A DNA stretch of 21,685 bases from an uncultured Clostridium sp. (GTDB lineage Bacteria; Bacillota; Clostridia; TANB77; CAG-508), in assembly GCA_947057505.1 (NCBI GenBank), contig CAMSEM010000011.1:1-21685 (forward strand). Direction: 5' to 3'. The position numbers were made by a program, and so were the translations under genes. Below the pieces are notes generated by a model. It saw only the letters and a program-made list of their open reading frames with translations, had not been told where the DNA came from and made no database searches. Positions 7,527 to 15,474 of the stretch are shown piece by piece. The number at the start of each line of letters is the position of its first letter. The first letter of the stretch is position 1.

Positions 7527-8438
7527 GTGAAAACACCATTAGAACAATGTAGCATATGTCCACGAGAATGTAAAGCAAATAGAACTAAAGCTAAAGGCTA
7601 TTGTGGATGTAAGGATAAAATAAAAATTGCACTAGTTTCTATTCACAATTATGAAGAACCATGTATTAGCGGAAAAAATGGCTCAGGCACAGTATTTTTT
7701 AGCAACTGCAATTTAAAATGTATGTATTGCCAAAACTATGAAATAAGTCAACTAGGAAAAGGAAAAGAAATTACAGTAGAACAATTAGCAAAAATATTTT
7801 TAAGTCAGCAAGAAAAGAAAGTAAACAATATCAATTTAGTAACACCATCTATGTATGTATATCAAATAATAGAGGCAATAAAAATAGCAAAAGCAAATGG
7901 ACTTAATATTCCAATTATATATAACACAAATGGGTATGAAAAAGTAGAAACATTAAAATTATTAGAAGGTTATATCGATATTTATTTACCAGACCTAAAA
8001 TACTATTCCAATGAATTAGCTATCAAGTATTCAAATGCAGATAACTATTTTGAAATAGCAACAAAAGCAATAAAGGAAATGATAAAACAAGTAGGAACTC
8101 CTATATTTAATGAAGAAGGCATAATACAAAAGGGAGTAATTATAAGGCATTTAGTATTGCCAAACCATATACAAAATAGTAAACATATTTTAAAATGGAT
8201 TGAACAAAACTTGCCAAAAGATATTTATGTAAGTGTTATGGCACAATATTTTCCTACCTATCGCGCGAAGGAAGATAAATTACTAAATCGTAAATTGAAT
8301 AAAAAAGAATATACACAAATAGAAAACTATTTATATACATTAAATTTAAAAAATGGATATATACAAGAATTAGGAGAACATGAAGAAGAATATGTTCCAA
8401 ATTTTTCAAAAGGCTTGAAAAGTTTGGATAAAGTTTGA
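7527..8438 (+). CDS. Radical SAM protein, PflX-like (PFL-activating-enzyme homologue)
   Basis: This 303-aa iron-sulfur protein belongs to the COG1313/PflX-like branch of radical SAM enzymes. The SAM cluster motif is C61-NLK-C65-MY-C68. An N-terminal set of cysteines (C8, C11, C15, C26, C28), as in CSICPREC, may bind a second cluster, and the stretch around EEPCISG-NGSGTVFFS is characteristic. The physiological substrate of this family is not established. The frame is open back to TTG 7443 and contains ATG 7485. I chose GTG 7527 because only it has a ribosome binding site (AGGAG 7511-7515, 11 bases away) and because homologues begin shortly before the first cysteine. The longer start at 7485 remains possible. 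Confidence 0.82.
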   Translation: MKTPLEQCSICPRECKANRTKAKGYCGCKDKIKIALVSIHNYEEPCISGKNGSGTVFFSNCNLKCMYCQNYEISQLGKGKEITVEQLAKIFLSQQEKKVNNINLVTPSMYVYQIIEAIKIAKANGLNIPIIYNTNGYEKVETLKLLEGYIDIYLPDLKYYSNELAIKYSNADNYFEIATKAIKEMIKQVGTPIFNEEGIIQKGVIIRHLVLPNHIQNSKHILKWIEQNLPKDIYVSVMAQYFPTYRAKEDKLLNRKLNKKEYTQIENYLYTLNLKNGYIQELGEHEEEYVPNFSKGLKSLDKV

Positions 8439-8473
8439 TATAGTATAGAAGAAAATAATAAAAGGGGAAGAAA

Positions 8474-9961
8474 ATGAAAAATATAATTAGTAAAATCAAT
8501 ATAAAATATCTACACATCATCATAATTTTATTAGGTATTGTTCTAATAGCACTACCAATATTTCATAGCAACAGTTGGTTTGATGAAAGCTATTCTATTG
8601 CAATGGCAAAACATTCTTTTATAGAAATTTGGCAAATAGGAGCAACTGATGTACATCCAGTTTTTTATTATGTTTGCCTACATATATTAAATTTAATATT
8701 TGGAAACAATATCATAGTATATAGAATGTTTTCAGTACTTGCCTTTGCATTGTTAGGAATACTTGGCTATACTCATATACGTAAAGACTTTGGAGAAAAA
8801 ACAGGACTACTATTCTCATTTTTAGCATTGCTTTTACCAGTAGCAGGTAGTTATGCAGGAGAAATTAGAATGTATTCATTGGGACTATTATTAGGAAGTC
8901 TTATGTGTATTTATGCACATCGAATTTACAAAGGAGATGTTAAAAAAACTACCTACATTTTCTTTGGGCTAAGTAGCTTACTTGTTTCATATACACACTA
9001 TTATGGATTAATGCTTGCAGGAATTATCAACTTGCTACTTTTTGCTTACTTATGCAAAAATGCTAAAACAAGAAAAACAGATTTAAAAAAGTTTATCATT
9101 ACAGCAGTAATACAAGTAATAGCATATTTACCATGGCTTATTTGTTTTATCAAACAATTACAAGAAGTTTCACATGGTTTTTGGATTTCACTTTCATTTC
9201 CAGGTACTTTGTACTCAGTTTTAACAATGCAATATAAAGGTAACCTAGAAAATGCACCAATTATATTAACAACCTTACTATATTGTTATATTATGTACCT
9301 TGTTTTTAAAACGAAAAAAGAAGAAAGAAAGCCAGCAACTTGGGGATTTGCAATTTACATAGCAATTATTGCAATTGCTCTTATTATTTCGTTGTGTATG
9401 CAAAGTGTTATTTTGTTAGATAGATATTTGCTTATTATAACAGGAGTGTTAATATTTGGACTTGCCTTTTTTATGGCAAAAGAAACGAAAACATGGAGAA
9501 TGATTGCTATATGCAGTATAATTACCATCATGTCTGTTATTAGTCAAACAAAAGCAATACAAGAAAATTATCATGAAGAAAATAAAAATGTGATTGCCTA
9601 TATGCAAAACAATATCAAGCAAGGAGATATTATCGTATATTCTGGAGCAATTAATGGAGCAGTTGTTACCACTGAACTTTCTGATAAGGTAGATAATCAA
9701 TCTTATTTTTATAACAAAGATAATTGGCCTGTAAAAGAATCGTATAAAGCCTTTGGACCATATATGCAAATAACAGATACCCTAGAACAAGCAGTACAAA
9801 ACTATACAGGAAGAATATGGTTAGTAGAAGGTTATGATGATTACAGTCTTCATAACGAAATGAAAGAAAAATATCATATCAATTCAATAGAAGAAAGAAA
9901 ATTTTGGAGACCATATAAAAACTACACTTTTAGAATAGAACTAATAGAAAAGTATGAATAA
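8474..9961 (+). CDS. GT39-type (GT-C fold) membrane glycosyltransferase, first copy
   Basis: This 495-aa polytopic protein has about ten or more hydrophobic segments, the first at about 13-30. The first extracytoplasmic loop carries W35-F-D37-E38-S, and the next D59-V-H61-P62-VFYY, the two acidic motifs of GT39/ArnT-like enzymes that use polyprenyl-phosphate sugars as donors. A hydrophilic C-terminal part of about 130 aa follows the last segment. The enzyme would add a sugar to a lipid-linked or surface acceptor on the outer face of the membrane; acceptor and sugar are unknown. It is a close paralogue of the next gene. GGGGAAG precedes the ATG, and the gene starts 35 bases after the radical SAM stop. 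Confidence 0.85.
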   Translation: MKNIISKINIKYLHIIIILLGIVLIALPIFHSNSWFDESYSIAMAKHSFIEIWQIGATDVHPVFYYVCLHILNLIFGNNIIVYRMFSVLAFALLGILGYTHIRKDFGEKTGLLFSFLALLLPVAGSYAGEIRMYSLGLLLGSLMCIYAHRIYKGDVKKTTYIFFGLSSLLVSYTHYYGLMLAGIINLLLFAYLCKNAKTRKTDLKKFIITAVIQVIAYLPWLICFIKQLQEVSHGFWISLSFPGTLYSVLTMQYKGNLENAPIILTTLLYCYIMYLVFKTKKEERKPATWGFAIYIAIIAIALIISLCMQSVILLDRYLLIITGVLIFGLAFFMAKETKTWRMIAICSIITIMSVISQTKAIQENYHEENKNVIAYMQNNIKQGDIIVYSGAINGAVVTTELSDKVDNQSYFYNKDNWPVKESYKAFGPYMQITDTLEQAVQNYTGRIWLVEGYDDYSLHNEMKEKYHINSIEERKFWRPYKNYTFRIELIEKYE

Positions 9962-9967
9962 AAATAC

Positions 9968-10008
9968 AAGGAGGAATTTAGCGATAAAAAAGCTAAAACA
10001 TAAAAATG
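9968..10008 (+). promoter_or_regulatory. Ribosome binding site separated from its start codon by a hairpin
   Basis: The strong Shine-Dalgarno sequence AAGGAGG at 9968-9974 is 31 bases from the ATG at 10006, too far for normal initiation, and the in-frame stop TAA at 9994-9996 excludes a closer start in that frame. Between them TTTAGC (9977-9982) and GCTAAA (9992-9997) form a perfect 6-bp hairpin with a 9-base loop. With the hairpin folded the effective spacing is about 10 bases. The structure is seen; its role is inference. Confidence 0.5.
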
Positions 10009-11499
10009 AAAAATTGGAATGAAAAAATTAAACAAATATTAGAAAAAAAGTGGTTTCATATATTGATAATTGTAATAGGAGCTGTTCTAATTTCAGCTAG
10101 CATTTTTCATACAGAATTATGGTTTGATGAATCTTACACTATGGGACTAATGCAACATGACTTTGCACAAATTATTGCAATAGACAGTACTGATGTACAC
10201 CCAGTTTTGTATTATTTAATGTTAAAAACATTTATGCTTATTTTTGGACAATCAGCAATAGTAGCTAGAATATTTTCTATTATACCAGCTATATTAGTAG
10301 GTATTTTAGGCTACACTCATATACGTAAAGATTTTGGCGCAAAAGTAGGACTAACATTTTCCTTTTTAATGTATTTTTTACCTTTTATGCCAAACTATGC
10401 AATGGAAATTCGTATGTATACATGGACAATACTATTTGTTACAATATCTGCCATTTATGCTTATCGAATTAACAAAGAAAATAAACTTGAAAATTGGCTC
10501 ATATTTGCTATTGTTAATTTGCTTGCTGCACACTGCCATTATTATGGATTAGCAACAGTAGCTATTATCAATGGATTACTATTTTTATATATTCTATTTA
10601 ATAAAAAAATAAAAGAAGAAAAAACAAAAAAGCGTTATATAATATACTTTTTAGCAATGGCAGTTATACAAATTTTAGGCTATTTACCATGGCTATTTGT
10701 ATTTATTAATCAAGCAAAATCAGTAAGCCAAGGATATTGGATACCATTAAATCTAGCAGAAACAGTAATAGCACCACTAGGGGTTCAGTTTCATGGCAGT
10801 TTAGGAATTATGCCAGCAGCTATCTTTACACTATTTATGTATACATACTTTGTTTATCAAATCATATGTTACAAAAAGCAGAAGCAAAAATTAAAAATAG
10901 TAGGGTATTGCTTATTGATACACTTCATTTTATACTTTGCCATGTTAATTGTAAGCATAACCATTAAACCAATTATGTATTATAGATATATGGTAATTAC
11001 CAGTGGAATTGTTGTTTTTGCTCTAGCATACTTAATGGCAAATAGCAAAACAAAAATACAAAAAATAATAACAACAATAGTTGTAATGATTATTTTAGGA
11101 TTGAGTATATATGATAATAGCATTAGAATACTAACCAATTATGATAGTAATAGAGGAAAAGAAATACAATATTTGCAAGAACAATATGGAGAAAACACTA
11201 TTTTGTTATATAGTGACTTCTTTCATGGAAGTAACTTAGCAGTGCAAACTCCACAATATGAATGGTATAAATATCAACAAGAAACCAGTGACAATTTAAA
11301 ACCATTTGAATGGATAAAAACTACTTTAAATGAAGAATTTTTAGAAAACTATCATGGCAAAATTATTATTGTTGACCATGAAGGTTTAGAACTATATAAA
11401 GAATTACAAGAAAAATATGAGTTAAAAGAACTTGCAAGAAAGCAATTTAATATTGCATATAGAAACCTTATTTATCATATTGTTACGGTGGAAAAGTAG
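10006..11499 (+). CDS. GT39-type (GT-C fold) membrane glycosyltransferase, second copy
   Basis: This 497-aa polytopic protein is related to the preceding gene along its whole length. It carries the same motifs: W39-F-D41-E42-S in the first loop, D63-V-H65-P66-VLYY in the next, and the shared GYTHIRKDFG segment near residue 105. The N-terminal cytoplasmic stretch is a few residues longer. The pair probably arose by tandem duplication and may use different acceptors or sugars. The start is unusual because its Shine-Dalgarno sequence lies 31 bases upstream behind a small hairpin (see the separate entry). ATG 10006 is nevertheless the right start, since its N-terminus lines up with that of the paralogue. 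Confidence 0.85.
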   Translation: MKNWNEKIKQILEKKWFHILIIVIGAVLISASIFHTELWFDESYTMGLMQHDFAQIIAIDSTDVHPVLYYLMLKTFMLIFGQSAIVARIFSIIPAILVGILGYTHIRKDFGAKVGLTFSFLMYFLPFMPNYAMEIRMYTWTILFVTISAIYAYRINKENKLENWLIFAIVNLLAAHCHYYGLATVAIINGLLFLYILFNKKIKEEKTKKRYIIYFLAMAVIQILGYLPWLFVFINQAKSVSQGYWIPLNLAETVIAPLGVQFHGSLGIMPAAIFTLFMYTYFVYQIICYKKQKQKLKIVGYCLLIHFILYFAMLIVSITIKPIMYYRYMVITSGIVVFALAYLMANSKTKIQKIITTIVVMIILGLSIYDNSIRILTNYDSNRGKEIQYLQEQYGENTILLYSDFFHGSNLAVQTPQYEWYKYQQETSDNLKPFEWIKTTLNEEFLENYHGKIIIVDHEGLELYKELQEKYELKELARKQFNIAYRNLIYHIVTVEK

Positions 11500-11514
11500 A
11501 AAACAATTTTTAGC

Positions 11515-11679
11515 ATGTAATCAATTTTATATTGTTTTCTTGCTCGCCCCAACTGCGAAGAAACTGTAATCGAATTGCATCTCATAATTTTAATTGATAT
11601 CCATGCAATTCTTCAACGGTTTCTATCTTGTTGGTCCCCACCTTAACTCGCTTAGAAAACAATATAAAATTGATTGCAT
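11515..11679 (+). repeat. Structured intergenic repeat, copy E2, with long outer stem
   Basis: This fills most of the 224-base spacer between the GT39 pair and the P-loop/Asp23 gene. The outer arms 11519-11540 and 11654-11675 are perfectly complementary over 22 bases and extend to 11515 and 11679 with one G-U pair. Inside, AGAAACTGT (11559-11567) pairs with 11616-11624, and GAATTGCAT (11572-11580) pairs with 11603-11611. The left part of the inner block, GCTCGCCCCAACT, and the ACGGTTTCT arm match copy E1 at 6568-6644. The outer arms are not shared with E1. No T-run follows, so it is not a simple terminator. It may be a MITE-like element or a structured RNA in the leader of the next gene. Confidence 0.65.
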
Positions 11680-11723
11680 ATTAGATAGTTTTATACTTTT
11701 AAAAGTAGAAGGGAGAAAAGCAA

Positions 11724-12609
11724 ATGCAACTTTTTAATAATTTAGCAAACAATAACGAAAACATAAAAGTATATGCCTTTATTCGGTCCATCTGGCACTG
11801 GAAAAAGCTATAGAGCACAAATGGTAGCTAATGAAAATAAAATTAGCTATATTATAGATGATGGACTACTAATTAATGAAAATAATGTAGTTGCAGGTAC
11901 CTCGGCTAAAAAAGCGCCCACCAAAGTAGAAACCGTTAAAAAAGCTATTTTTGTAAATGAAGAAGATAGAAATGAAATGAAAAAGGCAATTAGAAAATAT
12001 AAGCCAGATTCTATTTTGATTTTAGGTACCTCAGATGGAATGATAGATAAAATTGCAGATAATTTAGAAATTCCAAGACCAGAAAAAAGAATATATATAC
12101 AAGATGTTGCAACAGAAACAGAAATGGAAACTGCTAAAAGAATTAGAACCACACAAGGAAAACACGTTATTCCAGTACCAACTTTTGAAATAAAAAAAGA
12201 CTTTTCAGGTTATATTTTAGACCCTTTACAAATTTTTAAATTTAAAGGAAAAGGAAATGACCCATATATAGCAGAAAAATCTATTATAAGACCTACATTT
12301 AGCTACCTAGGAAACTTTACTATTTCAGATACTGTATTTCGTCAAATGGCAGAGTTTTTAGCAAAAAGAATGGATGCTATTTATAAAGTAATACGAACAA
12401 GAGTAGAAAGCACACCAGAAGGACCAAACATTTATATGGAAGTTTCTATTGAATATGGCTATAATATATTAGAAACATTAAGAGAATTTAAATATAGAAT
12501 CAAAAGAGAAATAGAAAAGCTAACTACCATGAATGTGCAAAGTGTTACCATTGTAGCAAAAGGAATTCATATGCCAGAAGCACAAGAAAGCAAAGAGGAA
12601 ACAAAATAG
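11724..12609 (+). CDS. P-loop NTPase fused to an Asp23/Gls24-like domain, needs a +1 frameshift at CGG 11784-11786
   Basis: ATG 11724 is supported by GGGAG at 11711-11715. Frame 0 gives only 29 codons and stops at TAG 11811-11813. Skipping C11784 joins it to a long frame and gives a protein of about 294 aa whose first strand reads V16-Y-A-F-I20 followed directly by Walker A G21-PSGTGKS28. An internal ATG at 11773 would skip the break but has no ribosome binding site and cuts off the strand that every P-loop fold needs. Residues about 30-180 complete an NTPase-like domain (IIDDGLL, ILILGTS, GKHVIPVPTFEI). Residues about 191-281 resemble Asp23/Gls24 (ISD near the start, IEYGYNI, KREIEKLTTMNV). 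I recall similar two-domain proteins in Clostridia; their function is unknown. The gene precedes cmk. Confidence 0.75.
11775..11813 (+). other. Candidate +1 frameshift site at CGG (P-loop/Asp23 gene)
   Basis: Frame 0 reads GCC TTT ATT CGG TCC and ends at TAG 11811-11813. The family requires GCC TTT ATT, then GGT CCA TCT GGC from base 11785, so C11784 is the extra base. As at 321-345, the codon met in frame 0 is CGG and the first base pair of the new frame is a Gly codon (GGN). There is no Shine-Dalgarno-like element nearby. Dropping one C from the preceding GCC would also restore the frame (Ala-Leu-Phe-Gly), so the exact point is not unique. Confidence 0.42.
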
Positions 12610-12667
12610 TATAGGAAAATTATTAAAATATAGTAATGTAAATTTAGAAGATGTGGGAGGAATAAAA

Positions 12668-13345
12668 ATGTCATTTGTTGTAGCAATAGATGGACCAGCA
12701 GGAACTGGAAAAGGAACCATTACCAAATTGATTGCAAAAGAAATGGGGCTTTTAAATATAGACACAGGAGCTATGTATCGCTGTGTTACATTAGCCTCAC
12801 TTCAAAAAGAAATTACTTCTTTAGAACAAAAAGAGAAAATCATTCAAATAGCAAAAAATATTAATATTCAAATGGAAAATAATGAAGGAGAATTAACTGT
12901 TTTTTTAGACGGACAAGATGTAACAAAACAAATAAGAAGTAAAGAAGTAACTGCATTTGTTTCTCCTGTATCTTCTATTCCAGAAGTACGTAAAATCATG
13001 GTAGACTCGCAAAGAAAAATGGCAGGGCAAAAAGATGTTATTATGGAAGGCAGAGATATTACCACTGTTGTATTTCCAAATGCAGATGTTAAAATTTATT
13101 TAGATGCAGATGTAGAAATAAGAGCAAAAAGAAGATACAAAGAAAACCTAGAAAAAAATATGCAAACAAGTTATGAAGAAACATTAGAATCAGTAAAACA
13201 AAGAGATTATAATGACATGCACAAAGAGGTAGGTGCACTAAAAATTGCACAAGATGCAATTATAATAGATACAACTAATTTGACGATAGAACAAGCAAAA
13301 GAAAAGGTAAAAGAGATTATTTCAAGTAAAATAAGATTAATATAA
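12668..13345 (+). CDS. cmk: Cytidylate kinase
   Basis: This 225-aa enzyme phosphorylates CMP and dCMP with ATP in pyrimidine nucleotide metabolism. The P-loop is GPAGTGKGT (residues 9-17), followed by the substrate segment NIDTGAMYR. The diagnostic stretch MEGRDITTVVFPNADVKIYL is present, and RAKRRYKE forms the lid region. Length is normal for bacterial Cmk. The frame is open from GTG 12653, but that codon lies in the ribosome binding site region (GGGAGG 12655-12660). ATG 12668, 7 bases after it, is the start that gives the usual N-terminus. It is probably co-transcribed with the P-loop/Asp23 gene 58 bases upstream, and its transcript ends at the terminator at 13362-13416. Confidence 0.93.
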   Translation: MSFVVAIDGPAGTGKGTITKLIAKEMGLLNIDTGAMYRCVTLASLQKEITSLEQKEKIIQIAKNINIQMENNEGELTVFLDGQDVTKQIRSKEVTAFVSPVSSIPEVRKIMVDSQRKMAGQKDVIMEGRDITTVVFPNADVKIYLDADVEIRAKRRYKENLEKNMQTSYEETLESVKQRDYNDMHKEVGALKIAQDAIIIDTTNLTIEQAKEKVKEIISSKIRLI

Positions 13346-13361
13346 TTATATGATTTAAATG

Positions 13362-13416
13362 AAAAGATACTTATTAAACATAGATAGCATTCAGTGGTTA
13401 ATAAGCATCTTTTTTT
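13362..13416 (+). terminator. Rho-independent terminator after cmk
   Basis: The 16 bases 13362-13377 pair with 13398-13413 with one A-C mismatch, and a run of seven T (13410-13416) overlaps and follows the 3' arm. This is the clearest intrinsic terminator in the window and separates cmk from the polysaccharide operon. Confidence 0.85.
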
Positions 13417-13499
13417 ACATAATGCTATAAAATTATGTAAAAGTTATTAAAATAAGATTCAATATTAACCAAAAAACTATAAAAAAGTCGAAAATTGCA

Positions 13500-13572
13500 T
13501 TGATTTTTAATTATGAATGGTATAGAATAAAAAGGACAATAGAAAATACTATCTTATAATTAATATAGTATT
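13500..13572 (+). promoter_or_regulatory. Promoter region of the polysaccharide operon with an inverted repeat
   Basis: TTGATT (13500-13505) and TAGAAT (13523-13528) are 17 bases apart and make a good sigma-A-type promoter. A second -10 candidate, TATAAT at 13555-13560, sits in the 12-base centre of a perfect 8-bp inverted repeat (AATACTAT 13545-13552, ATAGTATT 13565-13572). The inverted repeat could be an operator or a small leader hairpin. The spacer between the terminator and the gene at 13599 holds nothing else I can support. Confidence 0.5.
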
Positions 13573-13598
13573 AAAACTAGATATGGAGTAACAAAAAA

Positions 13599-15458
13599 AT
13601 GAAGAAAATAAAATCGATGGGGAAATATACAAAATTAATATTATTAATGATTGACATTATCATTATAGCTATTGCCTATAGCTTAACGCAGATATTTGTA
13701 CAAAATAGTTGGGGAGCTATTAATGAAATAGTAATTCAAAAAATGGTAAATTCTATTTTAATTTCTATACTTATATATCAAACCTTTTTACATTTATTTG
13801 ATTTATATAGAACAATTACAATTTTTGAAGGTATAAAAGAATATTTTTGTTATGCATTAGCGTGTATGGTTTCTTGCAATGTGGTTTCTATGCTAGGCAT
13901 TATATTTGACTTAAATATATTATCTATAAAAGAAAATTTGTTAGCAGGTATTTTTATTGCAGTAGCTATGGTGTTTTATAGGGCAATTATTCGTTTTTTA
14001 TTAACTACCAAAATAACAATTAAGCCTGAGCCCAAAAGAAAAAATCTTCTTATTATTGGTGCAGGAGAAGCTGGTACTGATGTTGTAAAAAGCATTAAAT
14101 CAAGTCTTATCGATATTTACAATATTGTGGGAATTATAGACGACAATAATAAAAAACAAAACTGTAAAATTAGTGGAGTACAAGTTATTGGGAATAGAAA
14201 TGACATTAGTAAAATATGCAAGCAAAGAAATGTTGACATTATATTTTTTGCAATTTCTAGTATATCGGCTAAAGATAGAAAAGAAATACTTTCTATTTGC
14301 CAAGAAACAGGAATAAAACTAAGAATATTGCCAGGAATACAAGACTTAATTAATGAAAAAAATATTATACAAAATTTAAGGGATGTAGAAATAGAAGATA
14401 TTTTAGGAAGAGATCCTATTGTTTTAGACAATGATAATATTGCCACATTAATTAAAAATAATGTAATTATGATAACTGGTGCAGGTGGTTCAATAGGCTC
14501 AGAGCTATGTAGACAAATTGCAAAATTTGAACCTACAGAAATGGTATTAGTTGATATTTATGAAAATAATTTATATGATATTGAACTAGAATTAAAAGCA
14601 CAATATAAAAATATTAAAATAGATGCTGTAGTTGCAAGCATTAGAGATAAAAAGAAAATGGAAAACATATTTGAAACATATGAACCATATTTGGTATTTC
14701 ATGCAGCTGCACATAAACATGTTCCTTTAATGGAATATAGCCCATTAGAAGCAATTAAAAACAATGTATTTGGAACCTACAATGTAGTAAATTGTTGTGA
14801 TAAATATCATGTAAAAAGATTTATTTTAGTTTCAACAGATAAAGCAGTAAACCCAACTAATATTATGGGGGCAACCAAAAGGTTATGTGAAATGATTATA
14901 CAAGCAAAAGATAAGGTAAGTAAAACAGAATTTGTGGCAGTACGCTTTGGGAATGTATTAGGAAGCAATGGTTCAGTAGTACCACTATTTAAAAAGCAAA
15001 TAGCCAAAGGAGGACCTGTAACTGTAACACATAAAGAAATTACAAGATTTTTTATGACTATACAAGAAGCAGTGCAACTTATTTTGCAAGCAACTACCTA
15101 TGCAAAAGGTGGAGAGATTTTTGTACTAGATATGGGAGAGCCTGTTAAAATTTACGACTTAGCAGTAAGTTTAATAAAATTATCTGGCTTAGAACCAAAT
15201 GTAGATATGCCAATAGAAGTTACAGGATTAAGACCAGGTGAAAAGCTATATGAAGAAATATTAATGGCAGAAGAAGGATTAAAGAGTACTGAGCATCAAA
15301 AGATATTTATTGCAAAACCATCTAGTATTACAATGGAAGAATTAGAACAAAAACTAGAAAAATGTAGACAAACTATTGAAAATGAAAATATTTCTATCAA
15401 AGAAGTAAAACAAAATATAAAAGAAATAGTACCAACTTATAAAGAAAACAATAAATAA
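13599..15458 (+). CDS. Membrane-bound nucleoside-diphosphate sugar 4,6-dehydratase (PglF/WbpM/CapD family)
   Basis: This 619-aa enzyme has full long-form architecture. Four membrane segments occupy about 12-135, a first Rossmann-type region starts with IIGAGEAG (152-159), and a catalytic SDR domain starts with TGAGGSIGSE (293-302). The active site reads STDKAVNPTNIMGATK (412-427), with Met (M423) where most SDR enzymes have Tyr, as expected for this family, plus K427. Family members convert UDP-GlcNAc to UDP-4-keto-6-deoxy sugar, the first step to QuiNAc4NAc (bacillosamine) or related sugars. Substrate identity is inferred. It heads the operon; the aminotransferase follows after 16 bases. The ribosome binding site (TGGAGT) is moderate. 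Confidence 0.92.
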   Translation: MKKIKSMGKYTKLILLMIDIIIIAIAYSLTQIFVQNSWGAINEIVIQKMVNSILISILIYQTFLHLFDLYRTITIFEGIKEYFCYALACMVSCNVVSMLGIIFDLNILSIKENLLAGIFIAVAMVFYRAIIRFLLTTKITIKPEPKRKNLLIIGAGEAGTDVVKSIKSSLIDIYNIVGIIDDNNKKQNCKISGVQVIGNRNDISKICKQRNVDIIFFAISSISAKDRKEILSICQETGIKLRILPGIQDLINEKNIIQNLRDVEIEDILGRDPIVLDNDNIATLIKNNVIMITGAGGSIGSELCRQIAKFEPTEMVLVDIYENNLYDIELELKAQYKNIKIDAVVASIRDKKKMENIFETYEPYLVFHAAAHKHVPLMEYSPLEAIKNNVFGTYNVVNCCDKYHVKRFILVSTDKAVNPTNIMGATKRLCEMIIQAKDKVSKTEFVAVRFGNVLGSNGSVVPLFKKQIAKGGPVTVTHKEITRFFMTIQEAVQLILQATTYAKGGEIFVLDMGEPVKIYDLAVSLIKLSGLEPNVDMPIEVTGLRPGEKLYEEILMAEEGLKSTEHQKIFIAKPSSITMEELEQKLEKCRQTIENENISIKEVKQNIKEIVPTYKENNK

Positions 15459-15474
15459 GGAAGAAGGATTTTTT

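Noticed and set aside
11773..11775. ATG 11773 as the start of the P-loop/Asp23 gene
   Set aside because: No Shine-Dalgarno sequence precedes it, it removes the beta strand before Walker A, and a well-supported ATG exists at 11724.
327..11786. CGG reassigned to another amino acid, as reported for some AT-rich bacteria
   Set aside because: Reading CGG as any amino acid leaves both genes out of frame. The frame must change, so simple reassignment cannot explain the two sites.
12653..12667. GTG 12653 as the start of cmk
   Set aside because: It overlaps the Shine-Dalgarno region itself. ATG 12668 has ideal spacing and gives the standard Cmk N-terminus.
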